Positions 1-6,197 of a DNA stretch of 11,501 bases are shown here, piece by piece. Every line of letters starts with the position of its first letter. The first letter of the stretch is position 1. The notes beneath the pieces were generated by a model. That model worked only from the letters and a program-made list of their open reading frames with translations. It made no database searches and was not told the origin of the DNA. This stretch comes from an uncultured Pseudomonadota bacterium (GTDB lineage: Bacteria > Pseudomonadota > Gammaproteobacteria > Burkholderiales > SCOH01): the NCBI GenBank assembly GCA_937863215.1, contig CALMFQ010000191.1:1-11501 (forward strand), written 5' to 3'. Made by a program: the position numbers and the translations under genes.

Positions 1-16
1 AAACATCGTCGCCGAA

Positions 17-346
17 ATGGAGGGCAAAGCAGTCGTGGAAGATCCGACGCACGCAGACATGCGGATATTCGCCTACTTGCTGTCCGCCCTGACGCTCGGA
101 GCCTTATCGGCCATCGCCAATCTGCTGGGCGACGGGAACCGCATCCTGACACCTCGGGTCATAGCTGCGTACTTGCTGGCCGGTGGGTTATCGTCCATGG
201 GGTTGGTGCTGCTCCTCATCGAGAATTACGGATTCTCGTATTTCCTCGTCGGTGTAGCGATCTTTGCCGGCTACAAAGCCTTCGATGTCCTGACGGCCGT
301 ATCGGTGCTGGTCACCAAGCTGGTGAGGAAGATTTTCGACAAATAA
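17..346 (+). CDS. Putative phage holin, LydA-like, three TM segments (5' end may lie outside the window)
   Basis: A small, strongly hydrophobic protein with three predicted membrane segments, at about residues 16-37, 47-68 and 72-100, and a basic C-terminal tail (KLVRKIFDK). Size, hydrophobic pattern and position at the head of a cassette of envelope-targeted genes fit the LydA/holin superfamily III type. Such proteins make inner-membrane lesions that release endolysin or collapse the membrane potential. The frame is open upstream to the first base and there is no Shine-Dalgarno sequence before this ATG, so the real start may lie outside the window. An alternative start is the ATG at 74 (MRIFAYLL). 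The stop lies 6 bp before the PAS-protein gene, so the two are probably cotranscribed. The family call rests on topology and general resemblance. A small membrane protein of another function is possible. Confidence 0.6.
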   Translation: MEGKAVVEDPTHADMRIFAYLLSALTLGALSAIANLLGDGNRILTPRVIAAYLLAGGLSSMGLVLLLIENYGFSYFLVGVAIFAGYKAFDVLTAVSVLVTKLVRKIFDK

Positions 347-352
347 TCCATC

Positions 353-907
353 ATGTCTTCCCATATTCGTTTTTGCCTATCCGCGATCATCCACGGGTTG
401 TTAATCATCCTGTCCGTCGTCATAACCGTCCTGTACGTGCAGGAACGGATGCTGAACGACAAGAGTAAGGAAAAGCTCGAGATGGCGCTGTCGGCGGCAA
501 AGGCCGGCAGTTGGTATTGGGACATCCAGCGGGATGATTTGATGTGGGACGAGCGGATGTTTGTTTTGTTTGGCATCCGTGACAAAGATTTCGAGCCGCA
601 CATCAAAGGCTTAGAAGCCTGTTTGCATCCGGAAGACCGTGACGCCGTATTGGCCTCAGTGCGCAGCTGCATAAACAACAGATCCGCCTACCGGGCTGTC
701 TTTCGTGTCATCGGGATTGACGGACGGACCCGATTTATTTTTGCGGCCGGGAGGGTATCGCCTGATGGGCGCTATATGGCCGGCATCTGCCTGGCTTCGA
801 CCCGCACCGACACGATGATTCCGATCCCGGACGATAAGGCCGGCGCGGAATTAAAATCGCCGTCCAAACCCATTTCGATGCTAACCAACCCAGCCTCCAA
901 CCCATGA
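353..907 (+). CDS. Membrane-anchored PAS-domain protein
   Basis: A 184-residue protein with one N-terminal membrane segment (about residues 7-29), a short charged linker, and one PAS domain of the PAS_3/PAC type at about residues 42-152. The hallmarks appear in order: GSWYWDI (52-58), W64 and LFGI (72-75), HPEDRDAV (92-99), the strand VFRVIGIDGRTRFI, and a closing MAGICLASTRTD. No kinase, GGDEF, EAL or methyl-acceptor domain follows; the last 30 residues look disordered. PAS domains of this class sense small ligands or redox state, or mediate dimerisation. A stand-alone, membrane-tethered PAS protein in a phage lysis-like cassette is unusual. Which side of the membrane carries the PAS domain is unclear, because both flanks of the TM segment are basic. 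The stop overlaps the metallopeptidase start (ATGA), which implies translational coupling. No Shine-Dalgarno sequence is visible. Confidence 0.8.
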   Translation: MSSHIRFCLSAIIHGLLIILSVVITVLYVQERMLNDKSKEKLEMALSAAKAGSWYWDIQRDDLMWDERMFVLFGIRDKDFEPHIKGLEACLHPEDRDAVLASVRSCINNRSAYRAVFRVIGIDGRTRFIFAAGRVSPDGRYMAGICLASTRTDTMIPIPDDKAGAELKSPSKPISMLTNPASNP

Positions 908-1983
908 AGAATTTCCTGCTTGCCCTCGCCATGGTCTTGCCGACGTACCACACGGTGCCGGCAGCCGCGCCTACCAAGATCCATCTGTCTATCCCGACAT
1001 GTGTCGAGAAGGTACAGCCGGACGGCAAACCCCGTTCGCTCGGACCTGCCGGTACGTACCGGATGGCCGGAGAGCTGGCCTACTTCTGGCCGCAGAATTA
1101 CGTGCTGAAGGTTCGGTTCCTTGATGGGACGACACGCCAGCAGGCTGCGTTGTGGAAGCGCTTCGTCGCCATCGACAAGCTGGTCAATCTATCGTTCACG
1201 AAGGTTACGTCCGGGAAGTCTGACATCAGGGTGCGGTTCGATAAGGATGATGGCCATTGGTCTTTTGTTGGGACGCAATGCCGCACCATTGGATCGGCGG
1301 ATCCGACGATGAATATTGCCCTGACGGCTGGTGTGTTCGGCGATACCGAGACGGAATGGAATCGGGTGGGGCTGCACGAGATCTGCCACGCCATCGGTAT
1401 GGTCCACGAGCATTCGAATCCCCGCGGTGGTATCCAGTGGAATGTGCCGAAGGTCCTGCAGTACTATGAGGCCACGCAAGGATGGACACAGAAGCAGGTC
1501 TACGAGCAGGTGCTGTTCCGATATTCGGTCTCGAGGTTGCGAGCCACCGAGGTCGATCCGAAGTCGATCATGATGTATCCGATTCCGGCTGAGTTGACCA
1601 TGAATGGTTTTTCGGTAGGTTGGAACAATTCCCTGACCCCAACCGACATCTGGTTCCTCGACCAGATCTACCCGAACGCCGGCCACCCCGTAATCCCCAA
1701 ACCCACCGCCTACCATGAAGAAGATCCTGACCATTCTGCCGCTCCTGTCCCTCCTGCTCGCCAGCTGCCAGTGTCCGACATCGCCCGAAGAGATGATCCG
1801 CCGCGCCGCCTTCCCGGAGGGCCAGGAGATTCCTCTGCGCGACGCCCGTGGGCGCTTCTCCCCACACGTCTGTCCTGCGCATGGAAAGTCAGCCAAGTCG
1901 GCCGTGACTATCTATGGCTGTCCGGACGGCGATTTCTTCTTCATCCGGGGCCAATAGCTACCGGATACGTCGGATTGATTTGA
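904..1983 (+). CDS. Secreted astacin-like zinc metallopeptidase (metzincin)
   Basis: The N-terminus (MKNFLLALAMVLPTYHTVPA then AAP) looks like a Sec signal peptide cleaved near residue 22, so the enzyme should act in the periplasm or outside the cell. The zinc site HEICHAIGMVHE (residues 158-169) matches HExxHxxGxxH(E), with His158, His162 and His168 as ligands and Glu159 as catalytic base. A Met-turn SIMMYP (221-226) supplies Met223 and Tyr225, as in astacins (SxMxY). The catalytic domain should end near DIWFLDQIYP (248-257). The remaining ~100 residues are Pro/Arg-rich, resemble no domain, and from residue 271 are encoded over the lipoprotein gene in another frame. They are probably passive read-through or a disordered tail. 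The start overlaps the PAS gene's stop by ATGA. A role in envelope disruption or host-protein cleavage is inferred from context only. Confidence 0.88.
   Translation: MKNFLLALAMVLPTYHTVPAAAPTKIHLSIPTCVEKVQPDGKPRSLGPAGTYRMAGELAYFWPQNYVLKVRFLDGTTRQQAALWKRFVAIDKLVNLSFTKVTSGKSDIRVRFDKDDGHWSFVGTQCRTIGSADPTMNIALTAGVFGDTETEWNRVGLHEICHAIGMVHEHSNPRGGIQWNVPKVLQYYEATQGWTQKQVYEQVLFRYSVSRLRATEVDPKSIMMYPIPAELTMNGFSVGWNNSLTPTDIWFLDQIYPNAGHPVIPKPTAYHEEDPDHSAAPVPPARQLPVSDIARRDDPPRRLPGGPGDSSARRPWALLPTRLSCAWKVSQVGRDYLWLSGRRFLLHPGPIATGYVGLI
1715..1957 (+). CDS. Small lipoprotein nested out of frame in the metallopeptidase gene
   Basis: An 80-residue protein with a textbook lipoprotein signal: positive start MKK, hydrophobic stretch ILTILPLLSLL, and lipobox LLAS-C with lipidated Cys18. 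The residue after the Cys is Gln, not Asp, so Lol sorting to the outer membrane is expected. The mature part (about 63 residues) holds further cysteines at CQC, HVCPAH and YGCPDG, which could form disulfides in the periplasm. The gene lies wholly inside the peptidase ORF, one frame over. Its protein has balanced composition while the overlapped peptidase tail is Pro/Arg-rich, so this frame looks like the selected one. The arrangement recalls Rz/Rz1 spanin pairs, where the lipoprotein is embedded in the partner gene, but this lipoprotein is not proline-rich. The start context is CCTACC-ATG-A, with no Shine-Dalgarno sequence. Confidence 0.78.
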   Translation: MKKILTILPLLSLLLASCQCPTSPEEMIRRAAFPEGQEIPLRDARGRFSPHVCPAHGKSAKSAVTIYGCPDGDFFFIRGQ

Positions 1984-2017
1984 CACAGGGCTGAGTCTCG
2001 GCTTTGAGTTTGGTCGC

Positions 2018-3145
2018 ATGAATGACCAAACTGATTCTGTTCTGGCTGGCGTTCCCCACAACGACCCGGCTCCCCGCAACGACCCAGCTCCCGGCGAGAA
2101 TGATGACGGGCTGCTGGAGCGAGTCAAAATCTTGGAGAGGGCTGGCCTTGTGCTGCTCGACCGAGTAAAGATCCTGGAGATCAGGTTGGCTGATGTCGTA
2201 GCCTTACAATCCTTGCGGGAAGCGGCTACCTTATCTGGGCAGGAGAAGAGCGACGCTGGTCGCTTGGAGAGCCTGTGTAATAATATCCATCACGTCTGGG
2301 CCGAAATGGCCGAAATGGTGGACGCAACCAAAGAGGTAATTACGGGTGAGAATGTCACGAGCGAAACTGATGCTACGGTGGCTGCGTTGCTGCTGCGCGT
2401 AAATCCGCTCGTGGCGCAACTGATCAATACCGTCAAGCAGTTGACGCTCGACGAGCAATCTGGCATATCCATCAGGGAAGCATCGGATATCATCGAAGAA
2501 TGGGCGACACTCCGCGAGTTGCGGCTGACGAATATCGAAATGCTCCGTCGTATGTTCGTGTTCTTCCGGACCAGCATCATGGTCCTACCGTTCATCGAGA
2601 CACCCGACTACAAACCGGGCGCTCCATTCTCGGAAGATGATGTGGGGGTCCGGACCATCCGGGACTTCTGCGAGATCGCCCGGCGGACCGGTGAAGCCTT
2701 GGCTGATATGCAGGAGCTGCGCACCTACCTGGCACCCTATTTGAAGGGCAAAGGGGATCAGGCATCGCTGGAGCGCGCAGGTTTGACTTCGTACCTACGG
2801 GACCTGGATGTCGTGTTGTCGCAGGCTGCCTTTTCGATCGGTGTGGCCGGCGAGGTGGCGCAGCGGTTCGTAGCCATCGAACCCGGCTCTACGCGCGGCG
2901 GAACTGCCATTACGGTGGTGCGGGGGCCGAACCCAGAAGCAACGAGCGATTCATTCTTTTCGCTGCCCGATGGGGACTCCGCATCGAATGCGGCGGCGAT
3001 GCTCGAGCGCCATCACCAATTGGCTGCTGAAATACGGGACATGCTGCACAATGGTGGCGCTGGTCCGAACGTATCCCAACTGCAGCGCTGCGATGCGATG
3101 CTGCGGGAAATCGCCGGTCTGCCACTCGAACCACCCAACCCATAA
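2018..3145 (+). CDS. Hypothetical helical/coiled-coil protein, 375 aa
   Basis: No family is recognised. The N-terminus is Pro/Asp-rich and holds a short tandem repeat (HNDPAP/RNDPAP). It is followed by a duplicated two-heptad coiled-coil unit (LLERVKILERAGLV then LLDRVKILEIRLAD). The rest is mostly amphipathic helix with regular Leu/Ile spacing, few aromatics, no Cys cluster apart from isolated residues, no signal peptide and no clear TM segment. A moderately hydrophobic stretch near residues 180-192 (FVFFRTSIMVLPF) probably belongs to a helical core. It is the largest gene here and opens the accessory run 60 bp after the lysis-like cassette. Oligomerisation through the N-terminal coiled coil is likely; a structural or scaffolding role is possible but unsupported. 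No Shine-Dalgarno sequence precedes the start. Confidence 0.75.
   Translation: MNDQTDSVLAGVPHNDPAPRNDPAPGENDDGLLERVKILERAGLVLLDRVKILEIRLADVVALQSLREAATLSGQEKSDAGRLESLCNNIHHVWAEMAEMVDATKEVITGENVTSETDATVAALLLRVNPLVAQLINTVKQLTLDEQSGISIREASDIIEEWATLRELRLTNIEMLRRMFVFFRTSIMVLPFIETPDYKPGAPFSEDDVGVRTIRDFCEIARRTGEALADMQELRTYLAPYLKGKGDQASLERAGLTSYLRDLDVVLSQAAFSIGVAGEVAQRFVAIEPGSTRGGTAITVVRGPNPEATSDSFFSLPDGDSASNAAAMLERHHQLAAEIRDMLHNGGAGPNVSQLQRCDAMLREIAGLPLEPPNP
2057..2092 (+). repeat. 18-bp tandem duplication encoding (H/R)NDPAP
   Basis: Two head-to-tail 18-bp units, 2057-2074 and 2075-2092, differ at two positions and encode HNDPAP and RNDPAP in the N-terminal segment of the 375-aa protein. They probably arose by slippage in a disordered linker. 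Confidence 0.75.
2111..2194 (+). repeat. Duplicated 42-bp (two-heptad) coiled-coil unit
   Basis: The two 42-bp units, 2111-2152 and 2153-2194, encode LLERVKILERAGLV and LLDRVKILEIRLAD. The first nine residues match at eight positions, while the DNA differs at several wobble sites. The duplication is therefore old, or held by selection on the protein. Confidence 0.65.
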
Positions 3146-3149
3146 ACCG

Positions 3150-3611
3150 ATGTCCTCTACCGGAATATTCACCCCAATGGTCCTCACCGGTGCCGGGCAG
3201 GAGCGGTTGCTGATGGTTGGACTGCCGATTACGAGCTGCGCTGTATGCCGATGTGAGATGCTGGCTGTCAATCACGACGAGCCGGTGCCGGCGTTGAAGA
3301 AATTGGGGCACGCACGCTTTCCGGAGAATTCCCTGATGGCTCAGCTGGGGCGTGCCGAATTCCCCTTCCAGTCCCGGTTCTTGGCGGAAGGCAAGCCGGT
3401 CTGCGTGCCGTGCGCGGAAGCCAAGAAGGCGCGGTTCCGTTGCTTCAATTGCGATGTCGAGCGTCCATCCGATCAGTGCCATGTATCGATCGGAGATACG
3501 ATGGAGGCTGACCATCTGTGCACCACCTGCTACGGCACCGTATCGGCGGCCAGGTGGGAATCGATGCTACGGACATTGATCACCAAGCACACCAACGAAG
3601 GAGTCTACTGA
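3150..3611 (+). CDS. Cys-rich putative zinc-binding protein, 153 aa
   Basis: The sequence holds four CxxC knuckles: C30/C33 (with C35), C85/C88, C98/C101 and C124/C127, plus C110. This suggests two structural zinc sites, one from the first two knuckles and a second from CFNC...CTTC, in a zinc-ribbon or treble-clef-like fold. No catalytic HNH, DNA-binding or nuclease motif is seen. The frame is open upstream to an ATG at 2970, but that start would overlap the 375-aa gene by 176 bp. The ATG at 3150 lies 4 bp after that gene's stop and is preferred. The stop overlaps the next gene as TGATG. Function is unknown; small zinc proteins in phages often bind nucleic acid or host proteins, but nothing here proves either. 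Confidence 0.72.
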   Translation: MSSTGIFTPMVLTGAGQERLLMVGLPITSCAVCRCEMLAVNHDEPVPALKKLGHARFPENSLMAQLGRAEFPFQSRFLAEGKPVCVPCAEAKKARFRCFNCDVERPSDQCHVSIGDTMEADHLCTTCYGTVSAARWESMLRTLITKHTNEGVY

Positions 3612-3997
3612 TGCGCTTTTCTACCAACAGTCGTACCTACTCGCTTGATTTGCCGCCAGGTCCTGTGTTTACCGATCCTGCCGAGAAGCTGGCTCCTCCC
3701 TATCGGTTGGTGAGGGTCGTGCCTCGTGGTATGGCAGCGCAGACGGGTCTGGCAGCTCGAACGGGCATGGGTCGCGCCTGTCCGTATCTGAACCGCGAAA
3801 ATCCGCAGGCTGTCATGTGGATATTCTGCATCGACCTGCATGGTAATTCGCGCGTGCTCGAAATACGAGATGGGGATGGCGGGGGTATTCCGTACCAGGA
3901 ACTCGCGGCCGATGCGCCGCAGATCATGCGAGAATTATTCGATCAGGCAGACTCGACCCTACCGGGCACATCAGTCATTTTGAAATTGAAACCATGA
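3611..3997 (+). CDS. Hypothetical protein, 128 aa
   Basis: Not recognised. It has no signal peptide, TM segment or Cys pair. The C-terminal half (MWIFCIDLHGNSRVLEIRDG onward) looks like mixed alpha/beta with a compact beta-rich core; the N-terminus is Pro-rich. The start at 3611 is chosen because it follows one of the few convincing Shine-Dalgarno sequences in the window (GAAGGAG at 3597-3603) and overlaps the upstream stop as TGATG. An upstream in-frame ATG at 3518 lies deep in the preceding gene. The stop overlaps the next start as ATGA, so the gene sits in a translationally coupled string. Confidence 0.72.
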   Translation: MRFSTNSRTYSLDLPPGPVFTDPAEKLAPPYRLVRVVPRGMAAQTGLAARTGMGRACPYLNRENPQAVMWIFCIDLHGNSRVLEIRDGDGGGIPYQELAADAPQIMRELFDQADSTLPGTSVILKLKP

Positions 3998-4518
3998 GCG
4001 CACCTATTCAATGGCAGGAGAAAATCGCCGAGCTGTATAGCTTGGAAGACATGTCGGCGGAAGAACTGGCTGATCTCGAGCATTCGCTGCGATACAAATG
4101 CAGCAGTCCAGTCATCGTGGAAGGTAAGCTTAGCCGGTGCGCACAATCAGAGCTGGCTGGTGTACTGCAGGAATATGCGCGGATCAATTTCGAAACCAGG
4201 GAATTTTTTCAGGATTGTTGCTACATCGGGACACCCGAGCGTATTGCTGCCACGCTTCCTGCCCTATGGGAATGGCATGCTGTTGGGCAGAAGGCATTTA
4301 TCGACACTGTCCGGGCCGGCATTGCGCAAGCTAATCAGATGGGCGTCACGTTGGAACGCGTCATGTATCCGTACGGATGGGGAGAGTTCGCGCCGGATGG
4401 ATACAAAGCACTCGGCTTGAATTGTTGTCCCCAATCAGGCGGGCGGGATACTTTCACCTTTTATTCGGAACGTAAATACGGTCGGTTCTTCGACGTACCA
4501 GCACCGCCCGCGCCATAA
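3994..4518 (+). CDS. Hypothetical protein, 174 aa
   Basis: No family recognised. The N-terminal third is acidic and helical (SLEDMSAEELADLEHSL). A central helix (HAVGQKAFIDTVRAGIAQAN) is followed by an aromatic, Gly-rich C-terminal part (VMYPYGWGEFAPDGYKALG, then RDTFTFYSERKYGRFF). Cysteines occur at 36, 49, 72-73 and 144-145 but do not form a standard zinc knuckle. There is no signal peptide or TM segment, so it is probably cytosolic. The start overlaps the previous stop as ATGA in the context GAAACC-ATG, without a Shine-Dalgarno sequence. Translation is probably coupled to the gene upstream. Confidence 0.7.
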   Translation: MSAPIQWQEKIAELYSLEDMSAEELADLEHSLRYKCSSPVIVEGKLSRCAQSELAGVLQEYARINFETREFFQDCCYIGTPERIAATLPALWEWHAVGQKAFIDTVRAGIAQANQMGVTLERVMYPYGWGEFAPDGYKALGLNCCPQSGGRDTFTFYSERKYGRFFDVPAPPAP

Positions 4519-4540
4519 TTTTCTAACTGAAACCAACACC

Positions 4541-5011
4541 ATGAATTCCGACACTACCCCAGCCGCCTCCCGTGTGGAGGGCACCATGACCACAGAGCTG
4601 CACTGCAACACGACCGATGTCGCGACTTCCTCGGACCCGCCGAAAAAGCCGCGAAAGCCCGTACGGCATTACCGTTCCTATAATCCGCGGAAGCGGCTGC
4701 TGAACCTCCCGGACGGAACACCGATTAGTCGCAACAGTCCGTGTTTCTGTGGATCCGGCCAACGCTACAAACGCTGCTGCAAGAACGCCCATGAGCGTCG
4801 GCAGAAAATCCTGCAGACCATCGACATGACCGGATTGCAGCCTGGTCCGCACCGCCTTGAGGAATGCGCTGTTTGCGGGGCGGCCACGTTGCGTCCGGTC
4901 GTAAAGCCTGCCGATCGCGGCATCACCCGTCTGCACCGCAGTTGCGGCAAATGTCGGGCAGTTCGACAGCATACCGGCATCGACATCCTTCTGAGCGAGG
5001 AGCCAGCATGA
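4541..5011 (+). CDS. SEC-C motif zinc-binding protein with a second zinc ribbon
   Basis: Residues 65-80 read NSPCFCGSGQRYKRCC, a clear SEC-C motif (CxCx8CC; Cys68, 70, 79, 80). This is the zinc module first known from the C-terminus of SecA, where it binds SecB and the ribosome; it is also found in many small proteins. A second four-Cys site follows: C109/C112 (ECAVCG) and C135/C138 (SCGKC). The N-terminus is disordered and then basic (DPPKKPRKPVRHYRSYNPRK), which fits nucleic-acid or ribosome contact. A later in-frame ATG at 4586 is an alternative start. It lies 22 bp after the previous stop in the context CAACACC-ATG without a Shine-Dalgarno sequence, and its stop overlaps the next start (ATGA). 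The motif call is firm; the biological role is unknown. Confidence 0.82.
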   Translation: MNSDTTPAASRVEGTMTTELHCNTTDVATSSDPPKKPRKPVRHYRSYNPRKRLLNLPDGTPISRNSPCFCGSGQRYKRCCKNAHERRQKILQTIDMTGLQPGPHRLEECAVCGAATLRPVVKPADRGITRLHRSCGKCRAVRQHTGIDILLSEEPA

Positions 5012-5274
5012 AGATCGATCCTTATTCCAAAAATTTACGCACAATGCTGGAGCGGCATCCCCGTCCTTGGCGCGTAGGCGAGCGACACGAGTCAGCGTGC
5101 TGGATTGTGGACGCTACCAATAAGCGTGTGTGCACAATGAATGATTTTGCAAATGGCGGGGGCATTATGAACACGTATGACCCGCGCGACACCGACATGA
5201 TCGATCTGATTGGCAGTACACTGGTTGAGGCCATCAATCGCATCGAATTACCTCGCATAATAGTCAGCCCATGA
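5008..5274 (+). CDS. Small phage protein, 88 aa
   Basis: The layout, PWRVGE near the start, then a short WIVDATNKRVC strand pair, then a helical C-terminus ending LVEAINRIELP, resembles a widespread type of small phage/plasmid protein (PWRV...WI.DA.G..V...I..AVN). Its function is not known to me. The resemblance is from memory of the pattern and is moderate. The start at 5008 overlaps the upstream stop as ATGA and has a good Shine-Dalgarno sequence (AGGAG at 4998-5002, 5-bp spacer). A longer frame reaching back to 4864 lies inside the SEC-C gene and is not preferred. The stop overlaps the glycosyltransferase start (ATGA). Confidence 0.72.
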   Translation: MKIDPYSKNLRTMLERHPRPWRVGERHESACWIVDATNKRVCTMNDFANGGGIMNTYDPRDTDMIDLIGSTLVEAINRIELPRIIVSP

Positions 5275-6197
5275 GTGGATATTTTGCACCCCAGGATGGA
5301 CGTGTCGCGATCGTCATCGCACATTTCAATCCCTGCTTCTACGCCCAGCGGGAATACAATTTGCGACAATGCCTGCGCACGTATCGCCAGCTCGGCATAC
5401 CGGTTTTCATCGGCGCGTGCATTCCTCCCGGGCAGCAGTGGGATTTGGATGCTCCCGAGTATCAGGATCGGGTGCGGGTATTTCGCAATCGGGATTTCCT
5501 GTGGAATCGCGAGCGTCTGATCAACCTGACGGTTGAGGCGCTGGTATCGCCCGAATATTCGTTCGTTGGTTGGTCGGATGCCGACATCATTGAAACTGAC
5601 CAGGGCCTGACGGAATTTTCTTTCGGTACACGGGACTATCCGGAGCAGCGGTGCTTCATCCAGCCATTTGCTGCGACGATACGTCTGGATCGGCTTGGGC
5701 AGCCTCTGCGCGCCACTGAAGCGATCGCGGCCACCGACGAGCGGACATCAGCCAAGCTGTATGCGACCGATACAGGCACGGCCTGGCTGGCCCCGCGTGA
5801 TTTTTGGAGCAAGTGCGGACTCTACCGGTATGCACTGACGGGTGCCGGCGACCAACTGTTGGCGGCCGTCCTGATTGATCAGATGGACGAGCAGCTTTTC
5901 CGGGCGCATATCGGTGACGAATACGCACCCCACTGGCGGGATTATTCTTCTGCCCTGAAGGCCTATCGGGGTTCTCTGGCGGGCAAGCAACTGACCTGTC
6001 TGGGTGGCCAGGCCGTAAAGGGATGGGCAGGCAATACCCATCAGGGTCGCGCGGCAAGGGCCTCCGCCATCCAAGCAATCAAACTCGCCCATCTGCGAAT
6101 CGAGGACGGGTTGCTCCGCTGGGCACCTGAAGCCCCGGACTACATCAGGGAAGCAGCCAAACAAGCATTTTATTCACGCAAAGAAGACACACCATGA
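5271..6197 (+). CDS. Putative GT-A fold glycosyltransferase
   Basis: The protein starts with a Rossmann-like strand (VAIVIAHFNP) typical of family-2-like transferases. It has NRERLINLTVEAL, and then VGWSDADIIE with a DxD motif (Asp103-Ala-Asp105) that should bind the metal and nucleotide-sugar diphosphate. The second half has the acceptor-side features of this superfamily: AWLAPRDFWSKCGLY, then TGAGD (Asp194 as a catalytic-base candidate), and a His/Arg segment NTHQGRAARA near the end. It lacks a signal peptide and TM segment, so it is probably cytosolic. In phages such enzymes modify DNA bases, phage proteins or host surface glycans; nothing here decides between these. Start and stop both form ATGA overlaps with neighbours. 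The fold call is fairly safe; donor and acceptor are unknown. Confidence 0.78.
   Translation: MSGYFAPQDGRVAIVIAHFNPCFYAQREYNLRQCLRTYRQLGIPVFIGACIPPGQQWDLDAPEYQDRVRVFRNRDFLWNRERLINLTVEALVSPEYSFVGWSDADIIETDQGLTEFSFGTRDYPEQRCFIQPFAATIRLDRLGQPLRATEAIAATDERTSAKLYATDTGTAWLAPRDFWSKCGLYRYALTGAGDQLLAAVLIDQMDEQLFRAHIGDEYAPHWRDYSSALKAYRGSLAGKQLTCLGGQAVKGWAGNTHQGRAARASAIQAIKLAHLRIEDGLLRWAPEAPDYIREAAKQAFYSRKEDTP

Noticed and set aside
1694..1703. Possible slippery sequence (TCCCCAAACC) for frameshifting from peptidase to lipoprotein
   Set aside because: It does not fit X_XXY_YYZ in the peptidase frame, and the lipoprotein has its own ATG and signal peptide, which would be pointless in a fusion.
1189..1896. 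Long minus-strand ORF (235 codons) opposite the metallopeptidase
   Set aside because: It is antisense to a gene with intact catalytic motifs; its product is Arg/Gly/His-rich with no domain. Taken as a shadow of high-GC coding sequence.
1980..1985. Perfect TTGACA -35 box before the 375-aa gene
   Set aside because: The best hexamer at 16-18 bp spacing (TTTGAG region near 2003) is a poor -10, so a promoter is not supported.
2970..3149. Upstream extension of the Cys-rich gene to an ATG at 2970
   Set aside because: It would overlap the 375-aa gene by 176 bp, and the added sequence shares no features with the zinc protein. The ATG at 3150 fits the spacing seen elsewhere.
2910..3515. Minus-strand ORF (201 codons) across two plus-strand genes
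   Set aside because: It covers the end of the 375-aa gene and most of the Cys-rich gene, both better supported; there is no recognisable domain.
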